From Alphaproteobacteria bacterium (GTDB lineage Bacteria; Pseudomonadota; Alphaproteobacteria; CBDBCS01; JAHZLG01), in NCBI GenBank assembly GCA_022599995.1, contig JAHZLG010000025.1:1-8527 (forward strand): a stretch of 8,527 bases of DNA. Reading direction: 5' to 3'. Below, piece by piece: positions 1 through 4,022 of this stretch (position 1 is the stretch's first letter; each line of letters starts with the position of its first letter). The position numbers and the translations under genes were made by a program. The notes beneath the pieces are model-generated. The model was not told the origin of the DNA and ran no database searches. It saw only the letters and a list, made by a program, of their open reading frames with translations.

Positions 1-163
1 ACAGAGGAATTTCCGCAGCCACTTGGCATGCAAGATCGGAGGCATCGAATCCCCGAATGGTACCAAAGGCACCTTCGCCATTGATGACTTTCTGCCAAAT
101 CTTGTCAAGGTGGGTGCCGTGTGCACACATGGCACCCATCCCGGTAATAACAACGCGTCTCAT
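1..163 (-). CDS. fabF: 3-oxoacyl-[acyl-carrier-protein] synthase II, N-terminal fragment
   Basis: FabF condenses malonyl-ACP with a growing acyl-ACP in fatty acid elongation in the cytoplasm. Only the first 54 codons are in the window; the gene runs off at base 1, so the catalytic Cys-His-His residues cannot be checked. The visible protein begins MRRVVITGMGAM, the conserved first beta strand of KAS II enzymes, and later has GFDASDL, matching the usual RFDASDL segment. The turn normally reading VTPLG is MCAHG here, a mild divergence. The ATG at 163..161 gives the standard FabF N-terminus. An ATG five bases upstream opens only a two-codon frame whose TGA overlaps this start. No Shine-Dalgarno-like sequence is visible. 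The gene follows acpP by 83 bases in the order expected for alphaproteobacterial fab operons. The identity is confident from sequence and context together. Confidence 0.93.
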   Translation of the reverse strand, partial: MRRVVITGMGAMCAHGTHLDKIWQKVINGEGAFGTIRGFDASDLACQVAAEIPL

Positions 164-246
164 GTCATACGGCAGGGAATTAAGCGTGCGCTTCCTGCGT
201 AGAGAGACTGGCTAGGGTTCTCTTGCATGGGAGATTGAGGTCGCGA

Positions 247-483
247 TCAGACGCTGGTCTTCTCGAGATAATCCACAGCGTCTTTCACTGTTTGAATTTT
301 CTCCGCAACATCGTCGGGTATTTCTACGCCGAATTCTTCTTCGAAATTCATCACAAGCTCCACGGTATCGAGGCTATCTGCCCCAAGGTCTTCGATGAAG
401 TTGGCATTTTCGGTGATTTTGTCGCCATCAACATCGAGGTGTTCCATGATGATTTTTTTGACGCGGTCGGTGATGTCGCTCAT
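247..483 (-). CDS. acpP: Acyl carrier protein
   Basis: This 78-residue acidic protein carries fatty acyl intermediates on a 4'-phosphopantetheine arm during type II fatty acid synthesis. The attachment site is the GADSLDTVEL motif with Ser37 as the modified serine. The helix II sequence that partner enzymes recognise (VELVMNFEEEF) is intact, and length and charge are typical of bacterial AcpP. The frame stays open upstream to a GTG at 582, but the start is placed at the ATG ending at 483. That start gives the conserved MSDITDRVKK N-terminus and the standard length, and a GGAG lies eight bases upstream; the longer form would add 33 non-conserved residues. It sits between fabG (210 bases upstream) and fabF (83 bases downstream). 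The large upstream gap leaves room for an extra promoter, but I do not see a convincing one. Confidence 0.98.
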   Translation of the reverse strand: MSDITDRVKKIIMEHLDVDGDKITENANFIEDLGADSLDTVELVMNFEEEFGVEIPDDVAEKIQTVKDAVDYLEKTSV

Positions 484-491
484 TGCGGGGG

Positions 492-495
492 CTCC
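492..495 (-). promoter_or_regulatory. acpP ribosome binding site
   Basis: On the minus strand a GGAG (within TTGGAGCC) lies eight bases before the acpP ATG. It supports the 78-residue start over the longer open frame reaching 582. Confidence 0.6.
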
Positions 496-506
496 AAGGA
501 GGTGGT

Positions 507-530
507 GAGGAAAGAGGAAAAGAGGAAAGA
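507..530. other. 24-base homopurine/homopyrimidine tract in the acpP leader
   Basis: The plus strand is an uninterrupted run of purines from 507 to 530, built of GAGGAAA-like units. The corresponding acpP leader RNA would be a C/U-rich tract just upstream of the ribosome binding site. Similar tracts precede fabG and follow the binding protein gene. The rest of the 210-base fabG-acpP gap holds the 45-bp duplication near fabG and no recognisable gene, terminator or clear promoter. Confidence 0.6.
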
Positions 531-635
531 TACAAGGGGTCACGTGCGACGCGAGGCATATCTGTCGGTTGGTACTTAGCACGCCGATGGGCGGTATTCA
601 AGGATTGTCTGTTTCGGTAGGTTGGCGTGGGTCAT

Positions 636-725
636 GGTTGGCTGGGGATCAGGCGAATCGTGCCATTCCCCCATTCACGTGGTTGGCTGGAGATCAGGCG
701 AATCGTGCCATTCCCCCATTCACGT
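636..725. repeat. 45-bp tandem duplication spanning the fabG stop codon
   Basis: Two adjacent 45-bp units, 636..680 and 681..725, differ at one base (G at 646, A at 691). The fabG-proximal unit contains the last codons of fabG (from V243) and the stop at 696..694, plus 13 bases of downstream sequence. The other unit is a copy lying entirely after the stop. Because 45 is a multiple of three, the copy stays in the fabG reading frame and again ends in VNGGMARFA and TGA. The single difference lies in the non-coding part. The near-identity suggests a recent duplication. Confidence 0.97.
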
Positions 726-1449
726 GCAGGGTCTGGCCGGTGACATAGCTGGCTTCCTCGGAGGCAAGGAACACCACACAGCTGGCTACGTCATCGGGGG
801 TTCCCATTCGACCGGCGGGGATTGAGGCCATGATGCCGGTTTTTTGCGTGTCGGTCAGCACGTCGGTCATGGGCGTGGCAATAAACCCGGGGGCGACGCA
901 ATTCACTGTAATGCCCCGTGCGGCGACCTCGGCGGCGAGGGATTTCGAGAACCCGACCACCCCAGCTTTGGCAGCCGCATAGTTGGTTTGCCCCGCCGAG
1001 CCGACTGCCCCGACCACCGAGGTGATCGAGATGATACGGCCATTGCGTTTTTTCAGCAGGCTCGGCAATAGGCCACGTGTCATCAGCATGGTTGCGGTGA
1101 GATCGACGGCGATCACCTCGTCCCATTCGTTGTCTTTCATGCGCATCAGCAGGTTGTCTTTGGTGATTCCGGCATTGTTGACCAGCACGTCGATTGATTT
1201 CGCGTGCTCTTTCATCATGGCGGCGATGCTCTCGGGTTGGGCGAGATCGACGGGATGGATTACGATGGTTTGATCGGGGGCAAGGGTCGGTTGCAGTCGG
1301 TCTTGCAACCTTGCGAGGGCGTCTTGTTTGCGCCCACTCAGAATCAGGTTTGCGCCTTGGGCGTGGCATTTTTCGGCGATGGCATCACCGATCCCCCCTG
1401 ATGCTCCAGTAATGAGAATCGTTTTTCCTGTGAGCGCAAACATAGGCAT
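694..1449 (-). CDS. fabG: 3-oxoacyl-[acyl-carrier-protein] reductase
   Basis: FabG is an NADPH-dependent short-chain dehydrogenase that reduces 3-ketoacyl-ACP to 3-hydroxyacyl-ACP, the first reductive step of each elongation cycle. The 251-residue protein has the cofactor-binding TGASGGIG at 14-21, NNAG at 91-94, catalytic Ser144, and Tyr157 and Lys161 in YAAAK. It also has the APGFIATPMT segment and the family C-terminus (TLHVNGGM). The position of the fourth catalytic residue, Asn in E. coli FabG (VETNLSS region), is Asp116 here (AVDLTA). The start could be the ATG at 1449 or the one two codons later at 1443; neither has a clear Shine-Dalgarno sequence, and the longer is given. Its 3' end is duplicated in tandem downstream. 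It lies 73 bases after fabD. The position between fabD and acpP strongly favours true FabG over another reductase of the superfamily. Confidence 0.96.
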   Translation of the reverse strand: MPMFALTGKTILITGASGGIGDAIAEKCHAQGANLILSGRKQDALARLQDRLQPTLAPDQTIVIHPVDLAQPESIAAMMKEHAKSIDVLVNNAGITKDNLLMRMKDNEWDEVIAVDLTATMLMTRGLLPSLLKKRNGRIISITSVVGAVGSAGQTNYAAAKAGVVGFSKSLAAEVAARGITVNCVAPGFIATPMTDVLTDTQKTGIMASIPAGRMGTPDDVASCVVFLASEEASYVTGQTLHVNGGMARFA

Positions 1450-1461
1450 GATCGTTTCTGA

Positions 1462-1498
1462 GGGAGAGAGGAGGGGATGGGGGAGAGGGGAGGCGGGG
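1462..1498 (+). other. G-rich tract between fabD and fabG, G-quadruplex motif
   Basis: The plus strand carries G runs at 1462-1464, 1473-1476, 1479-1483, 1487-1490 and 1495-1498 with loops of 2 to 8 bases, which fits the usual four-run G-quadruplex pattern. It lies on the strand that templates fabG transcription, so the mRNA leader is C-rich. It ends about a dozen bases upstream of the fabG start. Folding is inferred from pattern only. Confidence 0.55.
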
Positions 1499-1522
1499 CA
1501 GGCACTATCGACAGTCGCCGAC

Positions 1523-2608
1523 TCACCCGAGTTGCTTCACGAAGCCATCAATGGACTCAACCGAGTTCACGGCACGGATTGCGATGTTGGGATGGCGTTT
1601 CGCCATAGAGGTAAGCACTTTGCCGTGGCCAAATTCCACCACTTGGGTATCTGCACGGGTTGGATCGGGTTGATCCTCGGCGAAGGCGTTGGCGAGCCAG
1701 CCGAGCGTCTCGCGCCACCGCACGCGTTGGCATACTTGATCCACGAGGTCTTGCTTGAGGTCGTGGGCGTCGAGCACGGGCATTGCGCGCACGTTGGTAA
1801 TCACCGGCACGGTGACGGCACGGGGAGGGCACTTATCGAGGGCTTCTTTCATCGCTTCTGCAGCGGGTGCCATCATGGCGCAGTGGAACGGGGCAGAGAC
1901 CGCAAGCGGCACGACCTTCCGTGCGCCGGCGTCTTTGATGCGCTCGGCGGCGATGGCGATGGCGTCGGCACTGCCGCTGATAACCACTTGTCCCTCGATA
2001 TTGTCTCCGGCGATAGCACAGACGGCATCGCTTTCGGCAAAGTCGGTTTCGACTTCTTGGCACAGCCGCTCGATGGTGGGCACGTCGAGGCTGAGCACGG
2101 ACAGCATGGCGCCTTCGCCCTCGGGGACAGCGCGTTGCATGGCGCGTCCACGGGCGCGCAGCAGGCGGGCGGCTTCGCCGATTGTGAAGGCATTCGCCAC
2201 GGTGAGGGCGGCGTATTCGCCCAGCGAGTGTCCCGCCACGACGAGACTGGGTGCGGGGGTGTTTCCTGCCGTCCCTCGGCCGGTATTGTCGGAGTCGCCG
2301 GCTTCATCGGCATCACGGATCGGAGCGGCAACTTGGGGGGCAAGTGGGCGTCCTAATTCGTTCTCGACTGCCCTGACGATGGCGAGGCTAACGGCAAAGA
2401 TTGCGGGTTGGGCATTGGCGGTCAGGGTCAGTTCGGCAGAGCTGCCCTCGGTCATGAGCTTGAACAGGTGTTGATCAAGCGTGTCGTCAATTTCGTCGAA
2501 GACGCGTTTGGCAGCGGTGAAATTGCGTGCGATCTCCATTCCCATGCCGATGGTTTGTGAGCCTTGGCCGGGAAAGACGCATGCGTGGGGGAGGCGGAAG
2601 TCAGTCAC
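1523..2608 (-). CDS. fabD: Malonyl-CoA:ACP transacylase with a loop insertion
   Basis: FabD transfers the malonyl group from malonyl-CoA to AcpP, feeding fatty acid elongation. The N-terminal FPGQGSQ motif (residues 12-18) forms part of the oxyanion hole. The nucleophile elbow GHSLG has Ser128, Arg153 (RARG) binds the malonyl carboxylate, and His242 in SAPFHC completes the Ser-His pair. The VEFGHGKVL motif near the C-terminus is also present. The start is GTG, with an in-frame TAA two codons upstream, so no longer form is possible; no clear Shine-Dalgarno is seen. At 361 residues it is about 50 longer than the usual 310. The main excess is a low-complexity Asp/Gly/Thr-rich stretch at about 88-120, just before the nucleophile strand. 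A smaller insertion lies at about 311-321. It is the first gene of the fab block, 179 bases after the RTX gene. Confidence 0.96.
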   Translation of the reverse strand: MTDFRLPHACVFPGQGSQTIGMGMEIARNFTAAKRVFDEIDDTLDQHLFKLMTEGSSAELTLTANAQPAIFAVSLAIVRAVENELGRPLAPQVAAPIRDADEAGDSDNTGRGTAGNTPAPSLVVAGHSLGEYAALTVANAFTIGEAARLLRARGRAMQRAVPEGEGAMLSVLSLDVPTIERLCQEVETDFAESDAVCAIAGDNIEGQVVISGSADAIAIAAERIKDAGARKVVPLAVSAPFHCAMMAPAAEAMKEALDKCPPRAVTVPVITNVRAMPVLDAHDLKQDLVDQVCQRVRWRETLGWLANAFAEDQPDPTRADTQVVEFGHGKVLTSMAKRHPNIAIRAVNSVESIDGFVKQLG

Positions 2609-2664
2609 GTGTTATTCGGTTTGGGTAGGGTATTGGCAACAGGCTCGCCCTGTTGGTTGGGATG

Positions 2665-2730
2665 TGGTCAGCCACTGTGGCTAGCCACAGTGGTCAGTTA
2701 CTGTGGTTCGCCACTGTGGTCAGCCACTGT
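2665..2730. repeat. Palindromic repeat cluster upstream of fabD
   Basis: The cluster holds a perfect 22-base palindrome at 2672-2693, made of the arm CCACTGTGG, the centre CTAG and the arm CCACAGTGG. Further direct copies of ACTGTGG lie at 2700-2706 and 2713-2719, and a shortened ACTGT at 2726-2730. Most are joined by TGGTCAG spacers (TGGTCAGCCACTGTGG at 2665, a variant at 2691, and again from 2717). One inverted arm (2685-2693) could pair with several direct arms, so alternative hairpins are possible in the transcript leading into fabD. No T-tract follows on either strand, so it does not look like a standard intrinsic terminator. It could be an operator, a leader structure, or only an expanded repeat. 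Confidence 0.85.
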
Positions 2731-2787
2731 TAGTCGTCGTGTTGGGTTGGGGTGTGTCACCGTTAAGCCGCGGGGTTATCCACTCGA

Positions 2788-3873
2788 TCAAGTAAGCCAC
2801 AGGGCCTCGGTCGAATCGATGGGGGCAGCGTAAGGCGGTTCGATGTAACCCTCATGGAGCATGGTTCCCTCGGTGAGTGCTCCATGTCCGAAGAGAGAAT
2901 CGAGCAGGGTCATCTGTCCGGCATTGCTGAGGTTCTCTCCCTCATTGCCAGCGGAGTCAGTTGTTCCCTCGTCGCAATCGTCGGGGCATGCACTGGTGTG
3001 CGCGTGCCCGGCCTCTTGGGGTTGGGTCTCGGCGTCGCGGTCGTTGCTTTCGTCATCGCCTTCATGGGTACTGTCCTCATCACTACCCTCATCACTACCC
3101 TCATCGTGGCTTTCGTCGGAATTGCCCTCCTTCTCGTCACTATCCTCCTCGTCACTGCCCTCATCGAGACTGCCGTCGGTGCCGACGCTGTTTTCGGCAT
3201 GGGCATACTCATCTTCCTGGTTAGCCCAGCTGGGAACGGAGGCACTATAAATGAACTCCGAGATGTTGCTGTAGACGAGGGTGCTGTCTCCGATCGTGAT
3301 GGAACCACTATAGTACCCATTCGTAGGTGAGCCGAAATCATAAGCACTTTCCGCAAACGGCAAATAAAGGACGTTGTATCCCGTGCCTCCATCGACAGCA
3401 TCGTTGCCCGAATCGGCATAGATGCGATCGTTACCCTCTTGTCCATAGATGGCGTCGTTGCCGGTGTGTCCGACAAGCGTATCATCACCTAGCCCACCAT
3501 AGATGGCATCGTTTCCGGCGTTTCCGGTCAGGCGATCATTGTCTTCTTGCCCGCGAACAAGGTCATCACCGTCTCCGCCAAAGATGAGGTCTTCGCCAAA
3601 CCCCCCGTCGAGGGAATCGTTGCCTTCGAGCCCAACGATAATGTCATCGCCACTTCCACCAAAGATGTGATTCGCATTGTCGTTGCCGGTGAGGGTCTCG
3701 CCTTCGTCGGTGCCTATGAAGTCATCGCTGCAGGCGGAGAGTGGAATAACGGCGAGCCACGCCAGATCGCCGCGCGATTCTTTTGCTCGTTGCAGTCGTT
3801 GCAGTCGTTGCAACGCGATTGTGCGCAAGCGTTGCTCGGCGGACGGCGATGCGGGGGGAAAAATCGGAGTCAT
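2788..3873 (-). CDS. RTX-repeat calcium-binding protein, possible lipoprotein, with acidic tail
   Basis: The role of this 361-residue protein is unknown; it is probably exported and calcium-binding. Residues 54-170 form about thirteen nonapeptide repeats of the RTX type (GGxGxDxUx), such as GGSGDDIIV and GGLGDDTLV, which in known proteins fold into a Ca2+-loaded parallel beta roll. Residues 37-48 (a short hydrophobic run ending LSAC) resemble a lipobox with Cys48. The preceding basic stretch contains LQR three times at 21-29. A short region at 171-211 resembles the domain that often follows RTX repeats. Residues about 219-310 are dominated by Asp, Glu, Ser and Gly, with a His-x-His-x3-Cys-x3-Cys group at 290-300. 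The end, about 320-361, is less acidic. The ATG ending at 3873 is chosen because GAAGGG lies seven bases upstream; the longer frame overlaps the binding protein gene. No type I secretion genes are adjacent. Confidence 0.82.
   Translation of the reverse strand: MTPIFPPASPSAEQRLRTIALQRLQRLQRAKESRGDLAWLAVIPLSACSDDFIGTDEGETLTGNDNANHIFGGSGDDIIVGLEGNDSLDGGFGEDLIFGGDGDDLVRGQEDNDRLTGNAGNDAIYGGLGDDTLVGHTGNDAIYGQEGNDRIYADSGNDAVDGGTGYNVLYLPFAESAYDFGSPTNGYYSGSITIGDSTLVYSNISEFIYSASVPSWANQEDEYAHAENSVGTDGSLDEGSDEEDSDEKEGNSDESHDEGSDEGSDEDSTHEGDDESNDRDAETQPQEAGHAHTSACPDDCDEGTTDSAGNEGENLSNAGQMTLLDSLFGHGALTEGTMLHEGYIEPPYAAPIDSTEALWLT
3076..3105. repeat. 12-bp tandem repeat inside the RTX gene acidic region
   Basis: The 12-base unit CTCATCACTACC (plus strand) occurs twice exactly, at 3076-3087 and 3088-3099, followed by a partial third. 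It encodes repeated Asp-Glu-Gly-Ser in the acidic tail. Unit gain or loss would change tail length without shifting the frame. Confidence 0.85.
3787..3813. repeat. 9-bp tandem repeat encoding LQR x3 in the RTX protein
   Basis: The unit TCGTTGCAG (plus strand) is present three times, the last with one change, and encodes LQRLQRLQR at residues 21-29. It lies in the basic part before the hydrophobic run of the putative signal sequence. Confidence 0.9.
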
Positions 3874-3880
3874 GGTGTTT

Positions 3881-3886
3881 CCCTTC
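3881..3886 (-). promoter_or_regulatory. Ribosome binding site of the RTX gene
   Basis: GAAGGG on the minus strand ends seven bases before the ATG at 3873..3871. It supports this start rather than the upstream in-frame start at 4065, which lies inside the preceding gene. Confidence 0.55.
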
Positions 3887-3975
3887 GGTAAAGAGCAATG
3901 TCCAACAGTGTGGGGGATGCCCAGCAACGCGACACCCTTCTCAGTCTGTTGAGGAAGAAGGGCACGGGATGTTGA

Positions 3976-4011
3976 GGGTGCTCGGGTGAGGGGTGGGAGG
4001 GGAGGGAGGGG
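3976..4011 (+). other. G-rich tract after the binding protein gene, G-quadruplex motif
   Basis: Seven runs of three or four G lie on the plus strand at 3976-3978, 3984-3986, 3990-3993, 3995-3997, 3999-4002, 4004-4006 and 4008-4011. Loops are 1 to 5 bases. It starts eleven bases past the binding protein stop and lies about 100 bases upstream of the RTX start. It is on the transcription template strand; the RNA would be C-rich. Folding is inferred. Confidence 0.6.
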
Positions 4012-4022
4012 TAGAAGGCGGA

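Noticed and set aside
160..168. Two-codon ATG-ACA-TGA frame overlapping the fabF start
   Set aside because: It could in principle be a tiny upstream frame coupled to fabF, but it has no ribosome binding site and is expected by chance.
496..503. Strong AAGGAGGT on the plus strand
   Set aside because: No start codon follows at a usable distance. It is part of a purine-rich stretch, while the real gene runs on the other strand.
484..582. N-terminal extension of acpP from a GTG at 582
   Set aside because: It adds 33 non-conserved residues to a family of fixed size; the 78-residue start has a GGAG upstream and the standard N-terminus.
1328..2356. Long plus-strand open frame of 342 residues opposite fabG and fabD
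   Set aside because: It lies opposite confidently identified fab genes, has no recognisable motif, and is the kind of antisense frame common in GC-rich coding DNA.
2665..2730. CRISPR-like array from the repeated CCACTGTGG elements
   Set aside because: Units are about 10-16 bases with no unique spacers of regular length, and there are no cas genes.
2854..3330. Plus-strand frame of 158 residues that looks like a multi-pass membrane protein
   Set aside because: It is the antisense of the Asp/Glu/Ser tail of the RTX protein. The complement of acidic codons reads as Ile, Val and Leu, which creates false hydrophobic segments.
3935..3962. Hairpin (CCCTTCT paired with AGAAGGG) between the binding protein and RTX genes, as a terminator
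   Set aside because: The stem is only seven base pairs with a 14-base loop, and no T-tract follows in the transcription direction.
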